A DNA stretch of 13,089 nucleotides. It comes from Prado023 sp036375875 (GTDB taxonomy: Bacteria > Actinomycetota > Actinomycetes > S36-B12 > CAIYMF01). Position numbers and translations under genes: made by a program. A model generated the notes under the pieces. That model saw nothing but the letters and a program-made list of their open reading frames with translations. It did no database searches and was not told the origin of the DNA. The first letter of the stretch is position 1, and every line of letters starts with the position of its first letter. The stretch spans positions 1 to 13,089 of the forward strand of contig DASVBK010000037.1 of NCBI GenBank assembly GCA_036375875.1. The letters are read 5' to 3'. This document shows positions 6,156-12,610 of this stretch, in pieces.

Positions 6156-6673
6156 TCACCATCCTGGAACGACGCTCGGCTCCGGCGATGGCCTCGGCAG
6201 GCTCGGGCGCCGCCACCTTGGACGCCGTGGTGCCCGCTGCCGACGTCGTGCGGCTGCCCCAGCCCACCCCTGCGCCCGGAGGCGCCTCGCCGCAGACCGC
6301 GCGCTTGGTCCTCGTCGACGACGACCAGGGCCTGCGTCAGGCCCTGCAGGAGCTCCTCGTCGACGCCGGCTACCGCGTGGTGGGCGAGGCGGGCAATGGC
6401 GTGGACGGCTTGGCCGTGATCGCGCAGTGCCGGCCCGATGTCGTGCTGCTGGACCTGCGCATGCCGATCATGGGGGGCGTCGAGGTGGCGCGCGCGCTGC
6501 AGGAGCAGGCGCCCGACGTCCGGATCATCATGCTCTCGGCCTACGCCGACCTCGGCCTGCAGCGCATCCTCGGCGAGCTCGGCGTCTCGGCGTACCTCAT
6601 CAAGGGATGCCCCTACCGGCGCATCGTGGCGGCCATCGATACGGCGCTGGCCGACGCGCGGGGGTCATCGTGA
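6152..6673 (+). CDS. receiver-only response regulator with N-terminal extension (first of two)
   Basis: A 173-residue protein with one CheY-like receiver domain (about 51-170) and no DNA-binding or enzymatic output. Key residues are all present: the acidic pocket Asp56-58, phospho-acceptor Asp101 in LLDLRMP, Ser129 in IIMLSAYAD and Lys151 in YLIKGC. The first 50 residues are Ala/Pro-rich and probably disordered, an unusual addition for a single-domain receiver. The ATG at 6152 overlaps the kinase stop (ATGA) and has GGGAGGGG 4 nt upstream, so the extension looks real. Likely phosphorylated by the adjacent kinase (inference). It is closely similar to the next gene product, sharing AYxDxGLQ and LIKGC, which suggests tandem duplication. 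Without an output domain it should act by protein contact, the linked GGDEF-EAL enzyme being the obvious candidate. Confidence 0.9.
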   Translation: MITILERRSAPAMASAGSGAATLDAVVPAADVVRLPQPTPAPGGASPQTARLVLVDDDQGLRQALQELLVDAGYRVVGEAGNGVDGLAVIAQCRPDVVLLDLRMPIMGGVEVARALQEQAPDVRIIMLSAYADLGLQRILGELGVSAYLIKGCPYRRIVAAIDTALADARGSS

Positions 6674-7041
6674 GCCTGCGCGTCCTCGTCGTGGACGACG
6701 ACGCGGGCCTGCGTGGGGAGCTGCGCCAGCTGCTCGAGGAGGCGGGCTACCAGGTCGTCGGGGAGGCGAGCAGTGGCGCGCAGGGGGTGGCCCATGCGCT
6801 GGCCGAGCGGCCGCACGTGGTGATCAGCGACCTGCGCATGCCCGGCGAGCTCGGCGGCCTGGACCTCGCGGCACGGCTGCAGGGGGAGGTCCCGGTCATC
6901 ATCCTGTCCGCGTATGACGACCCCGGCCTGCAGGCACGTGCGCGCGAGGCCGGCGCCATGTTCCTCATCAAGGGGTGCCGCTCGCGCGTGATCTTCGCCG
7001 CCCTGGAGCAGGCGGCGCTGTCGTGCACGGGCGTGCCCTGA
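6670..7041 (+). CDS. receiver-only response regulator (second of two)
   Basis: A 123-residue stand-alone receiver domain. The acidic pocket is Asp9-11, the phospho-acceptor Asp54 lies in VISDLRMP, and the switch and catalytic residues are Ser80 in ILSAYDD and Lys101 in FLIKGC. All invariant receiver residues are intact and there is no output domain. The GTG start at 6670 overlaps the preceding stop codon by 4 nt (GTGA), and the receiver begins immediately after it, so an earlier start is not needed. The sequence parallels the first receiver almost throughout (VVDDDxGLR, LLxxAGYxVVGEA, DLRMP, LSAYxDxGLQ, LIKGC) but lacks its 50-residue N-terminal extension. A phosphate sink, a second phosphorelay branch, or control of the downstream cyclic-di-GMP enzyme are the plausible roles; none is shown by sequence alone. 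Confidence 0.9.
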   Translation: MSLRVLVVDDDAGLRGELRQLLEEAGYQVVGEASSGAQGVAHALAERPHVVISDLRMPGELGGLDLAARLQGEVPVIILSAYDDPGLQARAREAGAMFLIKGCRSRVIFAALEQAALSCTGVP

Positions 7042-8471
7042 TGACGGCCGCCCACACCGACGCCCTCGACGCGGTCGCCGACGGGCCGCTCGGCGCCCTG
7101 CTCGCCGCCACCGTCAGCGAGCGGCGACGGCTCGAGCGGCGGCTGCGCGAGCTGGAGTCCACCGACCAGCTGACCGGGATCGCCAACCGGGCGCAGCTGC
7201 ACGAGCGGCTCGCGGCGCTCCTCGCCCCGGGGGGTGTGCAGGGTGCCCTGCTGGTGCTGGACCTCGATGACTTCAGGTTGGTGAACGAGCTGTACGGCCA
7301 TCGCCACGGGGACCTGCTGCTGGTCGAGGCGGCGCGCAGGTTGGCCCTCGTCGCCAGCCAGTTCGAGGACGCCTGCCTGGCACGGCTCGGCGGTGACGAG
7401 TTCGCGCTGCTGCTGCCCGATGCCACCTACCGGGAGGCGCGCTGGGTGTGCGCCGGGCTGCTCAACCGGATGCGCCAGCCAGTGCACCTCGGCCCAGCCG
7501 AGATCGAGGTGGGCACGAGCATCGGCCTGGTCGTGCTCGACGGCGAGCCGCGGGAGGCCGACGCGGCCCTGCGCGACGGCGACATGGCCATGTACGCCGC
7601 GAAGGCGGCGGGCAAGAACTGCTGGCGCCAGTTCGAACCGGCGATGCACGACGACCTCGTGGAACGCCTCACGCTGGAGGGCGAGCTCGCCGTGGCCCTC
7701 GACGAGGACCAGTTCGAGCTGCACTACCAGCCCTTGGTGCGCCTGGACGGCTCCCCCGGCCTGGGGGTCGAGGCGTTGGTGCGCTGGCACCACCCCGAGC
7801 GCGGGGTGGTGCCGCCCGACACCTTCCTGTCCGTGGCCGAACGCGGGCCCCTCATCCATCGCCTCGGCGCCTGGGTGCTGCGCCGCGCCTGCCGGCAGGT
7901 CGCGGAGTGGTCGCGGTGCACGGGCTCGATCACGCTGGACGAGGTGGCGGTGAACGTCAGCCCGCGCCAGCTGCTCGACCCGCACTTCGCCATGGGCGTC
8001 AGCGAGGCCTTGGCCGAGACCAGCGCGGATCCCAGCCGCATCGTGCTGGAGATCACTGAGAGCACGGCGATGGCGCCGAACAGCCTCGTGCAGCTGCACG
8101 CCCTGCGTGCGCTCGGGGTGCGCCTGGCGATCGACGACTTCGGGACGGGGCACTCCTCGCTGGGGCGGCTGGCAGCGCTGCCCATGGACGCCTTGAAGAT
8201 CGACCGCTCGTTCGTGCAGGCGATCCCAGCGGACGGCGAGGCGCCGCTGGTGCGGGCGATGGTCGCGATGGCCCACAGCCTGGGGCTCGAGGTCGTGGCC
8301 GAGGGCATCGAGACCCACCGGCAGCTGCAGTACCTGGCCGACCTGGGATGTGAGCACGGCCAGGGCTACCTCTTCTCCCGCCCGCTCCCGGCGGAGGGGG
8401 TGGCCCATTGGATGGCCTCGGAGCACGGTGTGGCGCACTGGTTGGCGACGTCGCAGCGGGTGGCTGGCTGA
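7041..8471 (+). CDS. GGDEF-EAL cyclic-di-GMP turnover protein
   Basis: A soluble 476-residue protein: a short coiled N-terminal helix (about 25-40), a GGDEF domain (about 40-200) and an EAL domain (about 215-470). The cyclase site looks complete: DLDDFRLVNELYGHRHGD (Asp74, Asn82, Asp91) and GGDEF at 117-121. The inhibitory RxxD site that should stand five residues before GGDEF is absent (FEDA). The phosphodiesterase residues are all there: Glu244 in EAL, Asn305, Glu337, Asp365-Asp366 in DDFGTG, Lys386, Glu421 and Gln441. So both synthesis and hydrolysis of cyclic-di-GMP are possible. It has no sensory, PAS or receiver domain of its own, consistent with control by the two receivers encoded just upstream. 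The ATG at 7041 shares one base with the previous stop (TGATG); GTG 7023 is an alternative start. Confidence 0.93.
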   Translation: MTAAHTDALDAVADGPLGALLAATVSERRRLERRLRELESTDQLTGIANRAQLHERLAALLAPGGVQGALLVLDLDDFRLVNELYGHRHGDLLLVEAARRLALVASQFEDACLARLGGDEFALLLPDATYREARWVCAGLLNRMRQPVHLGPAEIEVGTSIGLVVLDGEPREADAALRDGDMAMYAAKAAGKNCWRQFEPAMHDDLVERLTLEGELAVALDEDQFELHYQPLVRLDGSPGLGVEALVRWHHPERGVVPPDTFLSVAERGPLIHRLGAWVLRRACRQVAEWSRCTGSITLDEVAVNVSPRQLLDPHFAMGVSEALAETSADPSRIVLEITESTAMAPNSLVQLHALRALGVRLAIDDFGTGHSSLGRLAALPMDALKIDRSFVQAIPADGEAPLVRAMVAMAHSLGLEVVAEGIETHRQLQYLADLGCEHGQGYLFSRPLPAEGVAHWMASEHGVAHWLATSQRVAG

Positions 8472-8477
8472 GGGCGA

Positions 8478-8496
8478 GGGCGCCGAGGGCGCGCCC
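8478..8496. terminator. short hairpin between convergent genes
   Basis: GGGCGC (8478-8483) pairs exactly with GCGCCC (8491-8496) around a 7-nt loop, in the 58-bp gap between the convergent GGDEF-EAL and phosphotransferase genes. It could end either transcript. At this GC content a 6-bp stem is weak evidence. Confidence 0.25.
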
Positions 8497-8529
8497 GCGT
8501 GGGTGGCGGGGCGTCCGCTGGACGGGGGC

Positions 8530-9393
8530 TCATCCCTCGCGCAGGGCGCGGACGGTGTGCTCCCCCACCGCGGCCAGCGGCGTCCCCGGCAGCGCCGAGG
8601 CGATGGCCGCTGCCCATCCCCCCGCGCGGGTCCACACGTGAGCGTCATACCGGCCCGAGGCGTCCATGCGGTCCCGGAAGCGCGCCCGGTCCTCGGCCCC
8701 GAAGCACCACCACGCCGTGGCCAGGTCGTTGGCCGGGTCACCCGCGGTGAGGTCGCCGAAATCGAGGATCCCCGCGAGCCCGGCGATCCGGTCGCCGGAC
8801 GCCAGGAGGTTGGCCGGGTGCGGGTCGCCGTGCAGCCAGAGCGGCGGCCCGGGCCACGCCGGTGCGGCCAGGGCGCGGTCCCAGGTGGCCTCGAGGGCCG
8901 CGGCCGCATCGGGCCACGCCCGGATGCGGGCGCGGATCACGGTGTCACGATGGGCGAGCGGGACGCCGCGGTACGGGTTGGGCGGTGCGTCGGCGGGGGC
9001 TGGGCGGTGCAGGGCGAGCAGCGCATCGGCGAGGGGGGCGACGAGCCCACCGCGCTGCTCGACGGGGATCTCGGTGACGACCGTCCCCTCGATCCAGCGG
9101 GTCACGAGCCACGGCCACGGGTACGCGTCGGTGGGCGCGCCGACGAACACCGGCACCGGGGTCGGCACGTGCAGCGGCGCGACTGCCTCGGCCAGCCAGC
9201 GGGCCTCGTTGCGCACCAGTTGTGCGGCCTCCTCGCGCACCGGCAGTCGCAGCACGAGCGTGTCGCCGAGCCTGACGATCAGGTTGTCCCAGCCGCTCGC
9301 CACGACCCGGAGCTCCTTGGCGGCGGCGGCGGGGTCGGCCGCGGCCAGCTGGTCGGCCACGAGCCTTCTCGCGAGCGCGAGGTCGACGGTCAC
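8530..9393 (-). CDS. aminoglycoside phosphotransferase-fold kinase
   Basis: A 287-residue soluble protein of the APH/choline kinase-like superfamily. The ATP-grip strand is LVLRLPVR, with Arg49 in the place often held by Lys in this branch, and Glu63 follows in NEARWL. The hinge is WLVTRWIEG. The catalytic loop LHGDPHPANLL has Asp190 and Asn195, and the metal-binding motif LDFGDLTAGDP starts with Asp211. The fold is complete and the length typical. Homologues phosphorylate many small molecules, so antibiotic resistance should not be assumed. The GTG at 9393 is chosen because it is the first start after the thioesterase stop; the gap is 8 nt with no clear ribosome site, suggesting translational coupling in a two-gene operon. 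A start a few codons away cannot be excluded. Confidence 0.85.
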   Translation of the reverse strand: MTVDLALARRLVADQLAAADPAAAAKELRVVASGWDNLIVRLGDTLVLRLPVREEAAQLVRNEARWLAEAVAPLHVPTPVPVFVGAPTDAYPWPWLVTRWIEGTVVTEIPVEQRGGLVAPLADALLALHRPAPADAPPNPYRGVPLAHRDTVIRARIRAWPDAAAALEATWDRALAAPAWPGPPLWLHGDPHPANLLASGDRIAGLAGILDFGDLTAGDPANDLATAWWCFGAEDRARFRDRMDASGRYDAHVWTRAGGWAAAIASALPGTPLAAVGEHTVRALREG

Positions 9394-9401
9394 CGCGACG
9401 G

Positions 9402-9854
9402 TCAGGTCCGGGCTGGTCGCAGCTGGTAGGTCGCGCGGCTGGTGAGGACGGTCCGGCCCCCGGCGTCCTCCGCGTGCAGCTCCAGGACGAACTCGGCACG
9501 GCCCTCGGCATCGGCGCGCGCCGCGAGCGCCCGGATGTGCTCCGGTTCCAGCCGGGCGGTGAGGGTCACGTCGGTGCGTGCGGCGGCGACGAACTGCACC
9601 TGCATGTCCGTGACGATCGGCACGTACCGACCGGGCTCGAGGACGGCGAGCGGGAGCAGTCCGCCGGGCAGCTCGGCCAGGGCGAACAGCGCGCCCGCGT
9701 ACATGGTCCCAAGGTGGTTGGCGTTGCCCTCGATGGGGATGCGCAGCAGCACCAGGCCGGCGTCGATGGCGTCGACCACCACCCCCAGCCGGCCGATGGC
9801 CGGAACCGACTGGTGGACGAATGCGGTGGCCAGCGGGGGCGTCAACTCGGGCAT
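9402..9854 (-). CDS. hotdog-fold thioesterase (DUF4442/PaaI-like)
   Basis: A 150-residue single hotdog domain. The segment GNANHLGTMYAGALFALAE, about residues 42-60, is the active-site helix pattern of DUF4442/YiiD_C-like acyl-CoA thioesterases (family pattern N-H-x-G-T-x-x-A-G). Further strands VTDMQVQFVAAARTDVTLTARL and AEFVLELHAEDAGGRTVLTSRA follow the PaaI-like order. The likely reaction is hydrolysis of an acyl-CoA; the acyl group is unknown. ATG 9854 is preferred to GTG 9860 because TACCGT lies at -12 to -7 of the ATG, which would give a leaderless message starting there. The start overlaps the last 13 bp of the DUF429 gene on the same strand. The phosphotransferase gene follows after 8 nt, so the two are probably cotranscribed. 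Confidence 0.82.
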   Translation of the reverse strand: MPELTPPLATAFVHQSVPAIGRLGVVVDAIDAGLVLLRIPIEGNANHLGTMYAGALFALAELPGGLLPLAVLEPGRYVPIVTDMQVQFVAAARTDVTLTARLEPEHIRALAARADAEGRAEFVLELHAEDAGGRTVLTSRATYQLRPART

Positions 9855-10732
9855 GGGCACACGGTAGGCGGCGTCCGCCGGGCCTGGCCCCGGGGGCCGT
9901 GCAGCTCGGGGCTGTCGACCTCGGGACTCCCGGCGTTCGGACTGTCGACGCCCGAGCTGTCGGCGCCCGGCCCGATGGCGTCGAGGCCGACCCTCCCTGC
10001 GCGTGACGGCGGGGGCGGCGTGACGATGAAGCCCGAGCCGAGGTCACCGTAGACCCGCAGAGCGTCGCGGTCGCGCCACCACAACCAGGCCAGGTGGGCG
10101 CAGAAGATGGCGTCGACCTCGTCCTCGATCCGGTCGAGGTCCACCTGCCTGGTCGCACGGTCGACGTCGTCCGCGATGGCCCGCCATCGAGCCGACGAGG
10201 CCAGGCCCAGCGGCTCGATCCGCGCCATGTGGTCCAGCAGCACCCGGAAGGCGCCGCGCCGCATGTCGACCCCGCGGCGCGCCTTGCCCTTGTAGGGGAT
10301 GACCCGGTCGAGGCCGAACAGGCTCACCATCGCCGGGTGCGGGTAGACCTCGATGGCCGCCGGGTGGTCCGGGCTCCCGGTGTGGCAGGGGTCGGGATTC
10401 CATCCCTGGGCGCCTGCCAGGGTCGCCGCCCTGGGCGGGTCGAACCACGAGCGAGCCAGATTCGAGGTGTGGCATGAGGCGCCGAACCGCCCGAACTCCT
10501 GGGAGACGCGGCGCTCGCACGGCCGCTGGCCGGTCGCGTTGGTCACGATCAGGGGGGCGTCGATGGCGGCCACCACGGGGGCCCATCCGTCGCGGCACAC
10601 CCATTGGACGATCTCGTCATCCGAACGCACCGAGGTCGAGTCGAGCAGCGCCCCGGAGGGCAGGACGGCGGCGAGGCCGGTCCGAGCCCGGTTGCTCCAG
10701 GCCAGGTCGATGCCGAGGAGGACGAGGCTCAT
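9842..10732 (-). CDS. DUF429 protein with a repetitive C-terminal tail
   Basis: A 296-residue protein whose first 240 residues are a complete DUF429 domain: GIDLAWSNRARTGLAAV at the start (Asp9), VAAIDAPLIVTNATGQRPCE (Asp58), AIEVYPHPAMVSLFGLD (Glu128), PYKGK, and RIEDEVDAIFCAHLAWLWW (Asp207). The spaced acidic residues fit the RNase H-like fold predicted for the family, but the biochemical function is not established. After FIVTPPPP the sequence becomes a Gly/Ser/Pro/Asp-rich tail of about 55 residues encoded in part by four 15-bp degenerate repeats. This tail runs through the promoter and start of the thioesterase gene. The ATG at 10732 has no Shine-Dalgarno sequence; CATGCT lies at -12 to -7. 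Core assignment is sure; whether the tail is translated as written depends on sequence accuracy near 10010. Confidence 0.83.
   Translation of the reverse strand: MSLVLLGIDLAWSNRARTGLAAVLPSGALLDSTSVRSDDEIVQWVCRDGWAPVVAAIDAPLIVTNATGQRPCERRVSQEFGRFGASCHTSNLARSWFDPPRAATLAGAQGWNPDPCHTGSPDHPAAIEVYPHPAMVSLFGLDRVIPYKGKARRGVDMRRGAFRVLLDHMARIEPLGLASSARWRAIADDVDRATRQVDLDRIEDEVDAIFCAHLAWLWWRDRDALRVYGDLGSGFIVTPPPPSRAGRVGLDAIGPGADSSGVDSPNAGSPEVDSPELHGPRGQARRTPPTVCPCPS
9861..9866 (-). promoter_or_regulatory. -10 hexamer TACCGT placed for a leaderless start of the thioesterase
   Basis: TACCGT on the minus strand is at -12 to -7 of ATG 9854, within the last codons of DUF429. It supports ATG 9854 over the GTG at 9860 and an independent transcript for the thioesterase-phosphotransferase pair. 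Confidence 0.5.
9905..9964. repeat. four degenerate 15-bp tandem repeats in the DUF429 tail
   Basis: Units at 9905-9919, 9920-9934, 9935-9949 and 9950-9964 share a ctcgggactgtcgac-like pattern. Read on the minus strand they encode the five-residue repeats ADSSG, VDSPN, AGSPE and VDSPE. The period keeps the reading frame. Confidence 0.7.
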
Positions 10733-10738
10733 CGCGGA

Positions 10739-10744
10739 AGCATG
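10739..10744 (-). promoter_or_regulatory. -10-like hexamer CATGCT ahead of DUF429
   Basis: CATGCT sits at -12 to -7 of the ATG at 10732. It keeps the A at -11 and T at -7 of the TANNNT element but not the first T. No Shine-Dalgarno sequence is present. Confidence 0.35.
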
Positions 10745-10870
10745 GCGCCAGGCCCGCGGCACACGCCACGCATGGGTGGCAGCAGACGGGGCGTTCCACC
10801 TGTCCTGAGGCGCAGTCGAGGCTTGCGCATGGTGGGGACGACCGAGCGCCCGGACCGGGTCCTCGCGCCC

Positions 10871-10892
10871 CTCGCGTTCACCTGCACGCGAG
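10871..10892 (-). terminator. 7-bp hairpin after the small membrane protein gene
   Basis: CTCGCGT (10871-10877) pairs exactly with ACGCGAG (10886-10892) around an 8-nt loop, starting about 34 nt beyond the small membrane protein's stop. The rest of the 193-bp gap (10733-10925) shows no gene. Confidence 0.35.
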
Positions 10893-10925
10893 CGCACGGC
10901 TCTCACCGCAGCCGCAGAGCGCTCC

Positions 10926-11171
10926 TCACTCGACCGGCGGCCGATCGCGCTGCGCGTGGAACAGGCCGAGCGCCCCGTAGCCGGCGACGAGCAGGCCGGC
11001 CAGGCCCACCAGCCAGTTCGCCCAGTTGGCGGTGCCCCCGCTGATCGGTCCCCACTGGAAGGCGACGATCGCAGCCCCCGCCACCATCTGCAGCGTGGCC
11101 GAGAACCACCACCGGTCCCGAACCGACTGCTGGTCGTCGGGGGCATCGGTCCGGTCGTCAGGCTCAGGCAT
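10926..11171 (-). CDS. small two-helix membrane protein, unknown
   Basis: An 81-residue protein not recognised as a named family. It has a hydrophilic acidic N-terminus (MPEPDDRTDAPDDQQSVRDR), then two hydrophobic helices (about 24-40 and 52-71) separated by a short turn, GPISGGTANWAN, and a short charged C-terminus (HAQRDRPPVE). The acidic start, a positive RDR just before the first helix and the hairpin topology suggest a real small inner-membrane protein. The third-position GC bias agrees with coding. It lacks a Shine-Dalgarno sequence; CAGGCT at -12 to -7 is a partial -10 match. It is bounded by candidate hairpin terminators on both sides, so it is probably its own unit. Function cannot be inferred from context. 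Confidence 0.68.
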   Translation of the reverse strand: MPEPDDRTDAPDDQQSVRDRWWFSATLQMVAGAAIVAFQWGPISGGTANWANWLVGLAGLLVAGYGALGLFHAQRDRPPVE

Positions 11172-11177
11172 GCGGCC

Positions 11178-11183
11178 AGCCTG
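11178..11183 (-). promoter_or_regulatory. -10-like hexamer CAGGCT ahead of the small membrane protein
   Basis: It lies at -12 to -7 of ATG 11171 with A at -11 and T at -7, a partial match to TANNNT. It is supported mainly by the same placement at four other genes in the window. Confidence 0.3.
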
Positions 11184-11231
11184 CCAGTCCCCGGGGCGGC
11201 GCCCAACCGCGGCGCGCTGCAGACCCGGACG

Positions 11232-11267
11232 GGGCTGGGCGGGCAGCCGCTCTCGGCAGCGCAGCCC
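11232..11267 (-). terminator. imperfect hairpin after the alpha/beta hydrolase
   Basis: An outer stem GGGCTG (11232-11237) with CAGCCC (11262-11267) encloses an inner stem GC-A-GCCG / CGGC-A-GC with an A-A mismatch and a CTCT loop. It starts 3 nt after the hydrolase stop on the minus strand. Placement supports a terminator; the internal asymmetry lowers confidence. Confidence 0.4.
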
Positions 11268-11270
11268 TGA

Positions 11271-12467
11271 TCAGCCGAGCTGCCCCACGAACGCGGCCAC
11301 CGTCTGCTCGTACGCCTCCGGGTCGGCATTCCACGACAGCACGTGCCCCGCACCCGGGACGACGACGTACTGCCCACCGCTGCCGGACCCCGCGCGCATG
11401 AACCGGTCGTTGACCGCCTGCGGGATCGTCTGGTCCTCGTCGGTCTGGAACGTCAGCAGCGGCACGTCGATGAGACCGGCCATGTCCGTGTAGTCGATCG
11501 CGTCGTAGTCGAGGCCGAACCGCTGCGCGGCGATCAGCATCGCGACATTCTCGAGCGACTCCGGGATCGCCAGCCCCACCACCGGGAACGTCCGTGACTC
11601 CGCGCCCTCGTCGATGATGTCGCGCAAGCTGCTGGCCGGGGCGTCGAGGATCACCGCGTCCACCTGGTCGGCCAGGGCGCTGTGCGCCAGGAACGCATCG
11701 GTCACCGCACCACCCAGGCTCAGCCCGCCCATCACCAGCGTCGTTGCGCCCTGGTCCACCGCGTGCTGGACCGCGGCCTCGAGCTCGTCCCATTCGGTGG
11801 CGCCGTAGTGCCAGATCCCGTCCTGCGCTGGCCGCGCGGTGTTGTCACCCGCGTACGTCGTCAGCAGCAGGTTGTACCCGGCCGCGTGGAGCGGCCGGGC
11901 CATCCGCAGCATGTCGTGGCGATCCCCGCCGCGACCATGGGTGAGCACCGCCCACCTGTCGGAGCCCGGGACGAGCACCTGCCAGGCGGGGAACTCCCCA
12001 CTCGGCGTCGTGAGCGTGATCTCCTGCGCGGTCAGCCCCGCCTGCTCAGGCGTCAGCCAGACCTCCTTCGTGAACCGGTACTCGGCCCCCTGCTGCGGCA
12101 TCTGCCCGACCACGTCGACGACGGGGCGGGTCCGGGTGCCATCCGCAGCGGTCGCCGAGGCGGGCCCCACCACCACGACGGACCCGTCATCGAACTGCAG
12201 CCCCATCACCACGCCGTCGAACCGCGTCTCGTCGCGGTGCTCAGCGTCGGGCAGCACGGCGATCGTCGCCTGCTCGCCCGTGCCCTCGACGGACTCGACG
12301 GTCCCGGTCCAGAACCCGGCCGGGTCGTAGGGCTTGGCCGCCAGGGCGTCGGAGTGGATGAGGCTCGAGAAGTACCACCCACCACCCACGTAGAACACGG
12401 TGACCAGCAGGACCGCGACGACCAGCACGATCCAGGGCCACTTCCTGCGCTTCCTGCTCCCCTGCAT
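11271..12467 (-). CDS. membrane-anchored alpha/beta hydrolase
   Basis: A 398-residue protein. A basic N-terminus (MQGSRKRRKW) and one hydrophobic helix (about 11-33) form a signal anchor, so the rest should face outside the membrane. After a region of about 130 residues with no recognised domain comes an alpha/beta hydrolase core: the oxyanion strand VLTHGRGGDRHDM (about 174-186), nucleophile elbow GGLSLGGA with Ser250, acidic residue in TDEDQTIP (Asp343 or Asp345) and GAGH with His375. It resembles serine aminopeptidase or lysophospholipase-like hydrolases. Substrate unknown, probably an ester or peptide in the cell envelope. The ATG at 12467 has AAGGGGG 5 nt upstream; GTG 12470 or 12491 are less likely. 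It lies downstream of recQ on the same strand but is separated by 143 bp with a hairpin, so it is probably independent. Confidence 0.86.
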   Translation of the reverse strand: MQGSRKRRKWPWIVLVVAVLLVTVFYVGGGWYFSSLIHSDALAAKPYDPAGFWTGTVESVEGTGEQATIAVLPDAEHRDETRFDGVVMGLQFDDGSVVVVGPASATAADGTRTRPVVDVVGQMPQQGAEYRFTKEVWLTPEQAGLTAQEITLTTPSGEFPAWQVLVPGSDRWAVLTHGRGGDRHDMLRMARPLHAAGYNLLLTTYAGDNTARPAQDGIWHYGATEWDELEAAVQHAVDQGATTLVMGGLSLGGAVTDAFLAHSALADQVDAVILDAPASSLRDIIDEGAESRTFPVVGLAIPESLENVAMLIAAQRFGLDYDAIDYTDMAGLIDVPLLTFQTDEDQTIPQAVNDRFMRAGSGSGGQYVVVPGAGHVLSWNADPEAYEQTVAAFVGQLG

Positions 12468-12472
12468 CACTG

Positions 12473-12479
12473 CCCCCTT
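12473..12479 (-). promoter_or_regulatory. Shine-Dalgarno site of the alpha/beta hydrolase
   Basis: AAGGGGG on the minus strand, 5 nt before ATG 12467. It favours this start over in-frame GTG codons at 12470 and 12491. Confidence 0.65.
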
Positions 12480-12508
12480 CCACGGTTCCACGGTCGCGCC
12501 CCCGACCC

Positions 12509-12538
12509 CCCACGGGGCAGAGGCGGAGGACCCGTGGG
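12509..12538 (-). terminator. 8-bp hairpin between recQ and the hydrolase
   Basis: CCCACGGG (12509-12516) is exactly complementary to CCCGTGGG (12531-12538), with a 14-nt loop. It starts about 73 nt after the recQ stop and 42 nt before the hydrolase ATG, so terminator of recQ or leader structure are both possible. Confidence 0.35.
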
Positions 12539-12610
12539 ACGCCGAGGTGCAGATGGGGCGCCGGGGCCACTCGTGCGGCTGCCGAAGCTTGCGGACTGCG
12601 AGCGGATGCC

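Noticed and set aside
6747..8909. 720-codon minus-strand open frame
   Set aside because: It is antisense to the second receiver and the GGDEF-EAL gene, both clearly real. Its composition is that of a shadow frame, and it only continues out of phase over the phosphotransferase.
8530..9393. Antibiotic resistance gene
   Set aside because: The fold is that of aminoglycoside phosphotransferases, but this superfamily acts on many substrates and nothing in the sequence or context indicates an aminoglycoside.
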